From Amphibalanus amphitrite (Eukaryota > Arthropoda > Thecostraca > Balanomorpha > Balanidae), in NCBI RefSeq assembly GCF_019059575.1, contig NW_024882307.1, positions 248,001 through 312,000 of the forward strand: a stretch of DNA of 64,000 nt. Reading direction: 5' to 3'. Shown here one piece after another: positions 1-10,740 of this stretch (position 1 is its first letter; the number at the start of each line of letters is the position of its first letter). The translations under genes were made by a program, and so were the position numbers. The notes below the pieces were generated by a model, which was given only the letters and a program-made list of their open reading frames with translations, searched no databases and was not told the origin of the DNA.

Positions 1-234
1 GGCCAACAAAAATGCGGCAATACCGGTTTTGCCGTAAAATATCAGTTCCGCCCACCAAACGTGCATGAGTGAACAAGAAAAGGCCATTCGTTACAACAAC
101 CCGCATCCATACTTTGAAAACAAGCTTATTAGTTAGTCTGTCATCAATAATTGATGGGATAGCTGTACCCCCGAGGGGGACGGTTCATCTCGCTGCCGCA
201 TCCGTCAGCAGCGTCCCGCCGAAGTGCCACTCAC

Positions 235-323
235 AGTTCCTCCCGTCCAGTTTGAGGTAGCGGTCGCAGAGCTGGATCTCCGCCTCCCAGTCCGGGCAGG
301 GCATATTCTCCATCACCCAACAC
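235..323 (-). CDS. RABGGTA: Rab geranylgeranyltransferase subunit alpha, exon (partial gene)
   Basis: This is the most downstream visible exon of the gene. It reads [19 protein letters not shown] and then [10 protein letters not shown], matching the family block in which a CW dipeptide follows the conserved NPKSY..WHHR helix of a prenyltransferase alpha-type repeat. The acceptor is a minus-strand AG at 325-324 and the donor is GTGAGT at 234-229. The first base completes an Arg codon from the exon at 674-772, and the last base starts a codon that must finish in the next exon, beyond position 1. The protein is the alpha chain of Rab GGTase II, which with the beta subunit and Rab escort protein attaches geranylgeranyl groups to Rab GTPases in the cytosol. 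Family identity is by eye from conserved blocks and the phases agree at every junction. Confidence 0.88.
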
Positions 324-673
324 CTGGTGAGAGCACAACATCGCCCGTTGGACCGTCCATCATAACGCGGCCTCGTCTCACGAGCGCGTCGGCAGCCCGG
401 GCTCCCGAGTGATATGAGCGACATGACAGTGAAGGTGGGTCACATGTTAAGAGCCGATTAAATCTAGCTATCCTGACGGCAATTAATCCCGGCATATGTC
501 GCCAAATGCAGAGGCACAAAAATCGGATCATGGGACTAAATATAGAATCGTAACCGACCAGTCCTCAAGATGACAGGTACTTATGGCGGGTTTTAGCTCA
601 ACTAAAAGATAATATTAATTGGCGTATTTTCTTCAACAGGATACCTGCAGCCACACAACAGGCTCTCTCTTAC

Positions 674-772
674 CTATGGTGCCAAGCACAGTAGGACTTT
701 GGATTTACGCCGAGACATTGTTCGGTGAACTGAAGATCGGACTTTAGCATCTGCTGCAGATATTCCGAACTC
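674..772 (-). CDS. RABGGTA: Rab geranylgeranyltransferase subunit alpha, exon
   Basis: This 99-nt exon reads SSEYLQQMLKSDLQFTEQC, then LGVNPKSYCAWHHR. The NPKSY..WHHR block is the diagnostic second alpha-prenyltransferase repeat. The acceptor AG lies at 774-773 after a T-rich tract and the donor GTAAG begins at 673. It enters with one base (AA|G, Lys) and leaves with two (AG|G, Arg), matching both neighbours. The open frame with an ATG that overlaps this exon is a shadow in the wrong frame. Confidence 0.88.
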   Translation of the reverse strand, partial: EFGISAADAKVRSSVHRTMSRRKSKVLLCLAP

Positions 773-1092
773 CTGAAAAAACGAGTGTAGGGCGATGAGC
801 GTGAACGCTATAGGGCAGACGTTGATGGCACTGGCTATAGACAGTGCTCCATAGTCCATGCGACCAACTTATAAAGAACATTTGAAGAGCTGCTTTGATA
901 ATACAAGCAACTAAATACAAATAACGAGCAGGGATAAGTTTCTATGCGGGCAGCCCTTACTGGAAACGCAAACGATACCAATTCAACGTCATATGATGTA
1001 AGCAATTTAAAAGCAATGGCCGTTGGTTGCTGACTCCAGCAAAGTAACAGTTTAGAACGTTTGTGACTGGGTAGTTGACAATAGGTACTTAC

Positions 1093-1217
1093 TTTTCGGC
1101 CTTCCAGTGCAGGAAAATTTCACGACGGTAGTTCCATAACGTGTAAAAGTCCGGATTCACGGCCAAAATCTGAGACAACTGAAGTGCAGTCTCTTCATCG
1201 TATACTCTCTCTTTGCG
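1093..1217 (-). CDS. RABGGTA: Rab geranylgeranyltransferase subunit alpha, exon
   Basis: This 125-nt exon encodes 41 codons plus two bases: RKERVYDEETALQLSQIL, then AVNPDFYTLWNYRREIFLHW. The NPDF.TLWN.RRE block is the first alpha-prenyltransferase repeat found in every RabGGTase alpha subunit. The acceptor AG is at 1219-1218 after TTTTTCCGC and the donor GTAAGT begins at 1092. It starts in phase 0, as required by the upstream exon that ends ...LLFKK. No stop or frameshift is seen, so the gene appears functional. Confidence 0.92.
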
Positions 1218-1950
1218 CTGCGGAAAAAGTGCGCACGTGAAAAAAAATACATACAACACCATAAACTAAGTCAAATAAAAAAATGCCTAGATCACACAAT
1301 TGTTGTTTTGGTACGTATTTTACAAGATTGCAGAATGAACATCGAATGGTTCGAGAAACACGTTTTAGCACCTCTCAGATTCACTGGCGGTACGTCATCC
1401 CTCTGTCAGTTCCAACTCCTTTGTCCCTTACAGGATCGGTACAGCGCTGGAATTTCCATGCTGAGAGCCCGTCAAGTTCCAATCGCTTTGGCGCTTGATA
1501 AATAAAACTCCTGGTAGGAATGGTGTATGCTTGGTGCAAGCAGCCACAGTCAGCTTAAACCAGTGATTGGAACGGACCGTGTCTGGCTACAAAAGAATGT
1601 TCCACTTTGGCTTTTCAGCTGTCTCAGCAGTCCAATGCTGACACAGTGGAAGAGTTTCAGGTCCCAGTGCAAGGAACTCTGCTTTGTACATGAGCAGACT
1701 ATGTCTCTGTGTCCATTTCTTTGTTTGTCTCTCTATCCATTTAAAACTGTCGAAGATACAAACTAAAGACTACATTAGCGATTTGTTGGAGTATTTTGGT
1801 CAAATTTAATCAACTATCACATAAATATGTTCACTTTAAAATATCACATAGCACAATCATCTGTCAAGCAAGCAAGTGACATAAAGCAGCAAAATTGTTG
1901 ATAAAGTTGATACATTTACTTTCATATTTTCTCCACATGATTCCCCTTAC

Positions 1951-2061
1951 CTTTTTGAAAAGAAGAGCTGTGCCAGCATTGTATTTCGCAAGCTTCTTCT
2001 GGCGCTCTATAGCTTTCTCTGCTTCTTGTTGTTCTGTAGTTTTGACTCTTAGCCTACCATG
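1951..2061 (-). CDS. RABGGTA: Rab geranylgeranyltransferase subunit alpha, N-terminal exon after the start codon
   Basis: These 37 codons begin HGRLRVKTTEQQEAEKAIER and end in LLFKK. Family members start MHGR(L/V)KVKT, so this exon begins at codon 2, and the initiator ATG must be spliced from a separate upstream exon in phase 0. The acceptor is TTTTTCAG at about 2063-2062 and the donor GTAAGG begins at 1950. The intron to the next exon is 733 nt. The ATG exon was not located; the plus-strand ACCAT occurrences upstream (for example near 5425) give only weak donors. Confidence 0.9.
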
Positions 2062-2109
2062 CTGAAAAATAGCAATAATTATCTTAGTGTAGACTCATGG
2101 TTAACTAGG

Positions 2110-2347
2110 TAGGTACGGCTCTCGCGAGATTAAGCCGTAGGTTTTGCACTTTTACATTTCCGGTTATATCTCAGAAACTAATCGATCTACGATGAAGCCA
2201 TTTTACACGATCATGGCCGGCTTGTGAACCAACAAGTCGATCGCATCTTCAACACTTAAAAGCTTAAGACGACGAAGATATAGCCTGAAGTACACTAAAT
2301 TTTCTATGTGCAAAACCTACCGTTAAAACCCGCGAGACCTGTGCCTA
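2110..2347. mobile_element. Small inverted-repeat element (MITE-like), 238 bp
   Basis: The two ends form imperfect inverted repeats of about 40 bp: TAGGTACGGCTCTCGCGAG on the left and, read from the other strand, TAGGCACAGGTCTCGCGGG on the right. Both continue into GTAGGTTTTGCAC. No clear target duplication is visible, so the superfamily is unassigned. It lies just upstream of the first recognised RabGGTA exon, probably inside its first intron. Confidence 0.6.
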
Positions 2348-3783
2348 ATATGCCAAAAAGTGACAGTGGCAAAAGAGAAATAGAGCACAGAGCACTGCAT
2401 CAGTTGGACCCATTCAACCTGGATGGAGGGAGGCAGAAAGTTAGTTGAGAATAAGGTTGCTGATCTGTTGGCAGGAGTATTTGTGCAATAATTCTCATAA
2501 GCTGTCAGCATGGACAAAAGTCTTGTCTTTCATTCATCGAAGTTGAGTAGGTCTGGTCTCATTCTATATGTGATTACATAGAAGTGGAAATAAAATAAAA
2601 TAAAAGATTCTTTGAATAGTCCAAAAAGTCCAAAAATAATCACACAAGATAGTCATGTAGCACATCAGTCAGATTTTTTACATGATAGCATAAATGTTCC
2701 TGCAGGCTTTCATGCAAATAGTTATTTTTTATTTAAGTAGGCATTCACACAATTATTAATTAAAGCTCTTTGTTGCTGAGTAATGCAGCTTTTCTCAGTC
2801 CTCCTCCAATCCATGAGACTGTCAGACTAATCCACACCTAACAAATACCCACCACACCACTGACCACAGCCTTACTTTGACCAAAATTATGATGATGTTA
2901 ATAGGCACCTAGAGAGGTGCGGGCTTCTGAAAAGTAACTGACAAATGGTCTCTGACAAAAATGTCCAGATATGACATGTAGGTTAAGGTTTAATCAAATT
3001 GCTTGGCATAGACTATGTCTCTATTTGGTGCCCACATTAGTAAGTCAAAGTACTGGGATGATTGCAAAAAATGAGAAATTGGTTTATCTATGTATTTAGC
3101 AAGCTGTTTGCATAATTTCAATTTTTCATTACAATATCTTTCATTAGCTTGGCCCATGGCCATATTCACAGGTTACGTAGGTATACTGCTAAAAAAGCTT
3201 TGACCTAGAGAAAAGTTTTATATCTTCTTCTCCCCACTTCTTGGTGTGGCTTGTACGTGTAGCCTTTTACAGGTGTTCACACACGCAAGCATCAAACCCT
3301 ACGGAACTTGAGCCCAAGTCAAAGCAAGGAACAGTAACTGGTGGAACTGGAATCTGGGCAGTGTTTCACGGCACCCTGCTTAATCCATTTCGCAAGCTGA
3401 TGTCACACTTGTGGTGGTTTTAGAGCGATGGGCTTGTTGACATCTTCATGAAAACCCAATTTGACACGTGTAATAGCAGCGTGCTGCTATCATCGGTGAA
3501 ACACCACCCTGAAAACGGGGTGCTTGGGGCAATTTGATCAAGGATCTTGTAATTTGCTTGACCTAATCACATAATAATTACCCTGTTGACACAAACGGGG
3601 AGAATATCCCAATAATCGCATGACTAAAATGCCCTCTAGTGCCCCATTTTCATATTCCACCCAGTAACCAATGATTCAGCAGGCAGCTGCCAGCTCCATT
3701 TTCTTGGCATTGATGCACAAAGAGTAATACTGGTACACTCATGTAAATGATGCTACCTAATGAATGCAAACCAAATACAACAT
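2348..3783. other. No gene recognised
   Basis: This is AT-rich sequence with short open frames only and no conserved motif seen. It probably belongs to the first intron or upstream region of the minus-strand RabGGTA gene. Confidence 0.5.
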
Positions 3784-5301
3784 CAGTAGGCGGAACTATG
3801 GTCATGAGTACCCAAATATAGGAACGTTCCCATTTTTGGGAACGGAGTTCCCAAATATGGGAACGGGCGTTCCCATTTATGAGAACGCAAGGCAATTTTT
3901 CGGCCGTTCGCCCACTAAAACTCAAAAGTGCATCACGTCTCAAAAAAGTGCACGCTGATTGAAGTATCTACTAAATCTCCATTAAGTTATCTTTAATCTG
4001 ACCGTGGAACAAGGAAATTGACCGTGGAATGATATTTTTAATGATTTTTTAAAAATGACAAAATGTTGAAAATATGGGTTATACGACATTTAACATGCAA
4101 TTTTAAGGAAAATGAAGCATTTTTTAGTTTGAGGTTAAGTATAATAATTTTCGCCTGGTTATGAACTTTCATACTATCGACACCAGATGCTGACAAATGC
4201 AAGCGAAGACGCGGACGGTCCGGAGGTAATATTGTTGACTTTTGGTGTCGGGGCGGACGACCGCGTGGAACGTGAGTGAATTTACCGAACTACTGTTGTA
4301 AACTCAGTTTAAGCGGTTGAAAATTATCCAGCTGTATTTTATCAACCCTGAAAGACATATTTTATTTGGATGCTAGCTGTTAAGCATTGCTTTTAAGGAG
4401 CGTCATGAGCGTGGTTTTTGCCTTCGGTATTTCTAAGCACGATCGTTTTGGGGGAATTTCTTTTATGCAGGTCGCCCTGTGTGGCTTATTTATAATTTTT
4501 ATGCTGATTTTGATCATTTCTCGTGCCCATCCTACCAGGCTTTTTGCCACTTACACTCATTAAGAAAGGAAAAAAGTAGATTTATATTGGGACTAGGTGT
4601 TTTGAGAGTGAAACATTTCAGCGTTCCCATTTTTGGATACTTACTTGTGCTCATCAACTATCAGTGTTAAACAGACAGGTGTTTTACATGCCTCCACCCT
4701 CGGCGCGGACAGTGTATATAGGTATGGAAGACCTTGTTGAACATCGCTGAGCGTTGTGAATTACGTAATCCTGCAGAGGGGGGCGTGCCCGTTGCGAGAT
4801 CGACGGGAATAAAAGCGCAGAAGACCGGGCGAAACATGCGACGGTCTTGCCGGAAAGGTCATCTGATGATTGTTGCGTTAACAATAATTTGCGGCGTTGG
4901 ACGTGATGCTTGTTAATGAAAAGAGCCCCTGAAAGCCGTCGGTGAAATCGTTCCCAATTTTGGGTACGCCGTTCCCATAATAAGGAACGCTTGCAGCGCC
5001 AGTGTACGAGAGCGTTCCCAAATTTGGGCTCGCGGCCCGGATGATGGACTGCTTTAGAAATAGGGGAACGATTTGAAACTACGATGGGCCTTACAATATC
5101 AAACTCTTTCCCAACAATATTGAGATAAATATCAGGCGGTTCACGATCGTTTTATATTTTTTGGACGTCATTTAACGGTTCTTTTTCTTGTTTTAAATAA
5201 TGCCTACATGGCGTTCCCATATTTGGGTTTATCGTTCCCAAAGATGGGAACGAAAATGCGTTCCCGAAAATGGGTACGCTTGACCATAGTTCCGCCTACT
5301 G
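3784..5301. mobile_element. DNA transposon with CAGTAGGCGGAAC ends and GGGAAC palindrome clusters
   Basis: Inverted ends CAGTAGGCGGAACTATGG (left) and CCATAGTTCCGCCTACTG (right) are flanked by ACAT on both sides (3780-3783 and 5302-5305). Subterminal regions at about 3818-3890 and 5212-5280 carry repeated GTTCCCA...TGGGAAC inverted motifs, and a further group lies near 4950-5035. No transposase frame was found, so it is non-autonomous. The CAG-type end suggests hAT, but the visible duplication is only 4 bp, so the superfamily is uncertain. Confidence 0.7.
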
Positions 5302-5305
5302 ACAT

Positions 5306-5920
5306 TGACATTGTATGGGTTAACAATTAAATTCCTAGTACCTAGGTACACCCACTGATGCATGTGTTAAAATAAGAAGAGCTATAGGTATGGTGATCAG
5401 AAGTCAACAACCAAGTTCTATCATTACCATTGTCTAATTACTTTCTTATATGCTTCTCAGTGCAGGAAAAGAGCACAGTAAATATGAAAAACTTCCATCA
5501 AAACTATTTAAAAATAATGAGAAATCACAAAGTTGCAGAAAAAAAATGTGTGCACCAGAATCGTAGCAAACGCGCAAGAAATGCCGACAAGCGAAACGAA
5601 ATGCCCAGCAGCAATCAGAGATCACGTGATACCTGCTTTGGAAATGAATAGTTACCACAACTTGTTCTGCAACAGTGTTTTTAACTTTTAAGTATGCTTG
5701 TTTAGTTATAAAGAATTGCTTACTTGGAAAAGAATTAAATCAAAAGTATCACGTAATTGCAAATTTCGTTTCAGTAATAGTTTGCTGTCACATGACATTT
5801 ATATCTTTCGATGCCACCAAATGCACTATGTGCTACCTGGTGCTACCATATGAATTTATCCTTCGCCTGCAACTTTGTTGTAAAGTAATCTTGATTTTGA
5901 TAGTACAGTGCAAGCAAGGC
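5306..5920. other. No gene recognised
   Basis: AT-rich sequence between two transposons, with only short unrelated open frames. A short GTACAGTGCAAG repeat near 5903 and 5921 marks the approach to the next element. Confidence 0.5.
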
Positions 5921-6083
5921 GTACAGTGCAAGGGAAGGGTGTAATTTTATATCTCTTTGAGGGGCATGCACCCACAACCCTGAAATATGCCCCCACAATG
6001 ATGAAAATGCACCCACAAGTCTTTTACAAGCGCCCTTTCGAGAGCACTGCGCCCTTCGCCTGCTCTAACGGCGTCCTCCTGAC

Positions 6084-7336
6084 CAGTGGCGGATCCAAGG
6101 GGGGGGGGGGGGGTCACATGGGTCATGGCCCCCCCCTTGAGGCCCGGGGGCCCAAAGACCTGCCAGGGGCACCCCGGCCTATCAGGGGTATCACAGTCCT
6201 GACAGGGGCACCACAGGACCGCCAGGGGCACCACAGGCCTAGCAGGGACACCACGGGCCTGGTGCCCCTGGGCCCTGACAGGACTGTAACGCCCCTGACA
6301 AGCCTGAAGTGTCCCCGGCAGGCACGTGGTGCCCCTGACAGGCCTGAGGCGCCCCTGCAAGGCCGGTGGTGCCCCTGACAGGCCAGTGGTGCCCTTGCTA
6401 GGCCTGTGGTGCCCCTGGCAGGCCTCTGGTGCCCCTGACAGGCTTGCGGTGCCCTTGGAAGGACTGTGGTGTCCCTGGGCCCTGACAAGCCTGAGGTGCC
6501 CCTGACAGGCCTGTGGTGCCCTTGTTAGGCCTGTGGTGCCCCTGGCAGGCCTCTGGTGCCCCTGCTACCCCTGCGCCCGGAGAGGACTATGGTGCCCCTG
6601 AAAAGCCTGAAGTGCCTCTCGACAGGCCCGTGGTGCCCCTGGGCCCTGACAGGCCCAAGTTACCCCTGCGAGGTCGGTGGTGCTCCTGGCAGGTCTGTGG
6701 TGCCCCTGGCAGGCCTGTGTTGACTGGTGCCCCTGCTAGGCCGCTGGTGCCCCTCACAGGCCTGCGGTGCCCCTGGAAGGACTGTGGTGCCCCTGTCCCT
6801 AGGGGTGCTCATGGGCCCAACAGGCCCGTTGTGCCCCTGACAGGCCTGTCGTGTATACTTGCTAGACCTGTGGTGCCCCTGCTTCCTGGCAGGCCTGTGG
6901 TGCCCCTGGCGGGCCTGTGGCGCCCCTACAAGGCCGTAGGTGCCCCTGACAGGTTTGTGGTGTCCCTGGAAGGACTTTGGTGCCCCTGACAAGCCTGAAG
7001 TGTCAAGGACAGACCCTTTAGACGCCAGGGTCAAGTTCGTCGGACTGACAACGATTTGCTTACCTGATAACGTTCCTGGTAAGTACTCACTACTCAGCGT
7101 CCACAACATACACATAGCACATTCATATATACTTGCTTACAATTGGTAAATGTGGTTGTGGCTAAGAGTTAAGATACTGGCTAAAAATAAAAAATAAAAA
7201 GAAAAAAAAAACTGAAAATGGGGGCACCACCAAAATGAAGTGGACGAAATCCGTTGAGTTTTTAATTTTGGGTATAGGTAGGGGCACCACTTCGATTCAT
7301 GACCCTCCCCTTGGAGTTTTCCTGGATCCGCCCCTG
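6084..7336. mobile_element. hAT-type non-autonomous transposon carrying a minisatellite
   Basis: Terminal inverted repeats are CAGTGGCGGATCCA and TGGATCCGCCCCTG (13 of 14 match). A perfect 8-bp target duplication CTCCTGAC lies at 6076-6083 and 7337-7344, as expected of hAT transposition. The interior is almost entirely a degenerate 20-bp tandem array. No transposase is present. Confidence 0.88.
6165..7010. repeat. 20-bp minisatellite, consensus near GGCCTGTGGTGCCCCTGACA
   Basis: Roughly forty degenerate units of about 20 bp fill the hAT element, with occasional 27-bp units that add GGCCCTG. Because 20 is not a multiple of three, several long open frames appear on both strands; they show no protein-family signature and are by-products of the repeat. 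Confidence 0.85.
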
Positions 7337-7376
7337 CTCCTGACTGTCTCGCGTTTCTGAATAATGTAGCGTTTTT

Positions 7377-8282
7377 TTAACCCTCGCCGGCAAAGGCCAT
7401 TTTGCGTCCTTCGACGGCACAAGGGGGGATGGTACGACCCCCCCCCCCTCGCGTTTGACCCCTGATCTAGCTAGAGCTTCGCGGAAAAAACGAGCGTGTT
7501 GCCCGTCACGAGAGGAAGCCGATGATACCCAATTTTAAGGTCCTAGGTCATCGGGTGACCTTCCAGGTCAGGTCAATGACCCGAAAACCGGGAAAATCGG
7601 GACCTGTTAGAAAGTCGTAAAGTGTGGCTGCTAGGTGGTTTTCCAGGGTGCTGATCACGGATATCGTGTTAGTTTTGATCAGAGATGATGTCTTTAAGCA
7701 TTTAGACCAGGTCGGGTCAGGTCAGGTCAGGTCAGGTCACGTCAACCGGTAGGGGCTGGGACGGGTATTCGTAATACGTGTCAACCGCCTCTGACAGCTT
7801 CGTAGCATGTTACGAAGGCACCAGAACTACTTCGTAAATGTTCGAATGGTTGCTAAATTCGAATTCAGCTCCAAAAACTAGCCTAGAAACATGTAAAACT
7901 CGAAAAAGTGAACCGAGGTCACCCGAGGTCATCAAAGGTCAATGACCTGACCTGACCTTCAGGTGACCTTGACACCCACCCTAATGTATGGGAGCAACAT
8001 CAACTCACATGTTTGAACGTTTGAAACCACGAAAAGCTTGCAAACGCGCGGCTAATGCGAGCCGACATACGCCGAATCGCGATTCCGGCCAAACATGGTC
8101 TCGGAAAAAAGGTCACAGGTCAAAGGTCATTTGGGTCCGGGTCATGAAATTTTCAGGGTAGGTGTAAAGTTGATCAATGCGAGGGTACTGAAAGTGTCGT
8201 CGCGATCGGCCGCTTTTTACGCGAGTTATTCGCGAAAAACCTTAGGGGGGGTTGCATCAACCCCCCCCCCTGTGCCGGCGAG
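7377..8282. mobile_element. piggyBac-like TTAA element, right end cut (family T1)
   Basis: The left end is TTAACCCTCGCCGGC, followed by a G-run/C-run hairpin near 7421-7450. The interior has many AGGTCA motifs, including a tandem GGTCA run at about 7710-7745. The right end carries the hairpin GGGGTTGCATCAACCCC and GCCGGCGAG but then changes into the host repeat, so the final GGTTAA is missing. It is closely related to copies at 15101, 21085 and 35662 (reversed). No transposase is seen. Confidence 0.78.
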
Positions 8283-8342
8283 TACTCGGCGCCCTTCTGG
8301 GTGAATGGCGCCCATTTGACAGTACTGCGCCCTTCTCATAGT

Positions 8343-9541
8343 CTAACCCGCGCCCCACTGGGGTCAGCGTATAACACGCCCTACTGGGGGGGGGGGGCTA
8401 TTCATAGCCCCCCCCCTCCTAACTCCGAAACTACCGGGCCGATCGTCAAAATTCAAACGCCGTCTGATAGCCCCGGAAAAACTGTCGAGCAAAATCTAAT
8501 TTCATTGACCTCGAGGTCACCGATGACGTCACAGGTCAGGTCAAAGTAAAAATTATTAGCATTTTGGCTTCTTCGCGTTTTGGGCTCTGGCCGCCGTCTT
8601 ACATGTCAGATCAGGCTCATTTTTGGTTCACACACTCGTGAACAGATGCTCTAGATACTCTGAGGGTACCAAACTTGTACTTTGATTTTCAGGTCAAGGT
8701 CAGGTCATCACAGGTCACGAAAATAGTATATCATCCGTCGGTCACGTGACACATGTATTATGGTCCATTTAGGCCAAACATTTCGAATTTGATGTCGTCT
8801 GTGTCATTCGAGGTCATTTTGAGTCAAATTTAGCTTAGGTCAGGTCACTTTCAGGTCAAAAAAGGTCAAATTTTGAAGTTAAAATTTTTCAACAAATAAG
8901 GTGTCTATTAAATGCAGTTTGAGCTCAGGAACACGATGGTGCTATTTATATTGGCGTACGATGTCAAATTCGTGCTGAAAAATTGATTTGAAAAATTAAT
9001 AATTGTTAATTTTTTGCAATAATGCGTATAACTTAGCCATTTTTGAAGATGTTTAGCTAAAACTTGCTAGAGTTAGTCATAATAATGCGTTCTATCACAT
9101 ATATTCTGGTGTTTTCGAAAAGTCAAAAAAAATTGAAAAAAATGTAAAAATATAAATTTTGAATTTTATTATATAAAATTTTCGAAATTTTCAAAATTTC
9201 AAAAATCCGAGATAGCAGTTTGATAGCGCAGTCTATTCTGAGTCCTCTCATGCAAAGAAATTGGATCTAGCTTTAAAAACTGAACTCTTGGGAGCGATTG
9301 CCGTGGTTCAATGTTTTGCGTCGAAATCGGCCGAACATGACGTCACTCTGACGTCATTTCCGGCCGACCTATGGTAGATACGAAGTTCAAATTTTGACAC
9401 AAGGTGTCAAATTGATGCAGCCGAAGGTACTGAAAGTTTGGCGTCGATACGTCAAGCGGTTTGGAAGTTATTGCAGAAAAACGGGAGGGGGGCTATAAAT
9501 AGCCCCCCCCCCCCAGTGGGGCGCGGGCTAACGGCGATCTC
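8343..9541. mobile_element. piggyBac-like element with CTAA target duplication
   Basis: The ends are CTAACCCGCGCCCCACTGGG and CCCAGTGGGGCGCGGGCTAA. Hairpins GGGGCTATTCATAGCCCC (near 8392) and GGGGCTATAAATAGCCCC (near 9487) sit just inside. The interior has AGGTCA motifs and AT-rich stretches. The uninterrupted sibling sequence near 6061-6075 has CTAA at the target position, so CTAA and not TTAA was the original target. Confidence 0.78.
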
Positions 9542-10080
9542 CTGACCATCTCGCGCCCTTATGTCTCTGTCCACCGTGCATCCCTCAACTGTTCGGCGCC
9601 CTTCTGGCCTCTCAGCACCTCTAGACCACGTAACGTTTTTAATCACCTGACGCCCTTCTTGGAGAATGGCGCCTCTTGTCATGGTCTCACGGCGCCCTCG
9701 TAACCATTTGGCGCCCCTACGTCCCCACCAACTTAGCGCTACTGACTGTTCGGTGCCCTTCTGGCCTCTCAGCGCCCCTGGACCACGCAGCGTTTTCAAT
9801 CACTCGGCGCCCTTCTAGGAGAATGGCGCCCTTTTCATGTTATCATTGCGCCCTCATAACCGACTGGCGCCCCTACGTCCCCACCAACTTCGTACTACTG
9901 ACTGTTCGGCGCCCTTCTGGCCTTCCAGCGCCCCTGCACCATTAACATTTTTAATAGCCTGGCGCCCTTCTGAGAGAATGGCGCCCTTATCATGGTCTCT
10001 CGGCGCCCGCGTAACCTTCTGGCGCCCCTACGGCCTGGCGCCCCTACAGCTAGGCACCCACAATCATTTTACGAAAATTA
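9542..10080. repeat. GGCGCCC-rich tandem repeat inside the host element
   Basis: Units of roughly 155-160 bp that begin near TTCGG(C/T)GCCCTTCTGGCC recur at about 9589, 9749 and 9905. They contain evenly spaced GGCGCCC motifs. The open frames here follow the repeat and show no domain. Confidence 0.65.
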
Positions 10081-10103
10081 CACCCCTGAGGTACAGTGCA
10101 AGG

Positions 10104-10740
10104 TGTATAAAGCATAGACCCGGGAACAGGGGGGGGGGGCAGCGGGGGCGCTTGCGCCCCCCCCCCCAACTTGGGAGCCGAGGGGGCGGCGCCTCCTCAA
10201 CACTGAGGCAGCGAGAAATGAGCTTTCCTCCCTTTTCCGTACTTCTTTCTTTCTTTTCCTTTATACACCTAAACATCAACAGGCACGGCATTTTCCTTGC
10301 CACCTGAATGGTTTCTACCGAAACAGTATCGATTTGACAACATCTGCTATTGTCATCCCGCTTTGATTTGGGCCTGACCTTGGCCTAGGCCGGCAGAAGA
10401 AGTCCGGTGGGGTCTTTAGAGACCGGCATGGTACTGTCAGACGCCGGTGGAGCCCTCAGTCACCGGTGTGGGGCCCTCAAACGTCACCAGTGGGTGGCCT
10501 TTAGATGCGCAGGTGTTGGTTAGGTCCTCAGAGCCGCCGATACAAGGCTTTAATAGGCACTGGTGTAGGCACTCAGAGTTGGGGGTGTGAAACCCTCAGA
10601 GACACCGGTGTGGGCCCTCATAGCACCAACTTGTCCCAACCCCTGGCCCGACTCACCCCGCCCGCGGGGTAAGTTGGGACGTTGGAGGATGGTCGCTTTG
10701 ATCAGATATGACACCAAGACGATACTACATCTTTCTTATA
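10104..10740. other. Unassigned repeat-like sequence
   Basis: A G-run and palindrome GGGGGCGCTTGCGCCCCC lies near 10143, and repeated CACCGGTG-type motifs occur at 10400-10620. No gene is recognised. Confidence 0.4.

Larger units (their letters stand above)
324..1950 (-). other. Introns of the RabGGTase alpha gene
   Basis: Three introns (324-673, 773-1092 and 1218-1950) separate the four recognised exons, each with canonical GT-AG ends on the minus strand. No repeat or RNA gene is recognised in them. Confidence 0.8.
5934..10090. mobile_element. Host repeat with GGTGTAATTTT ends, containing three nested elements
   Basis: The left end (AAGGGTGTAATTTT) and right end (AAAATTACACCCCT) are inverted. 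GTACAGTGCAAGG flanks both sides (5921-5933 and 10091-10103), although a further copy at 5903 makes the duplication length ambiguous. The body is rich in GCGCCCTT motifs. It is split by a hAT element (6084-7336) and two TTAA-type elements (7377-8282 and 8343-9541). About 1 kb remains when these are removed. Confidence 0.6.

Noticed and set aside
5908-7149. Several overlapping open frames of up to 158 codons on both strands
   Set aside because: They are produced by the 20-bp minisatellite inside the hAT element; both strands are open in several frames and no domain is present.
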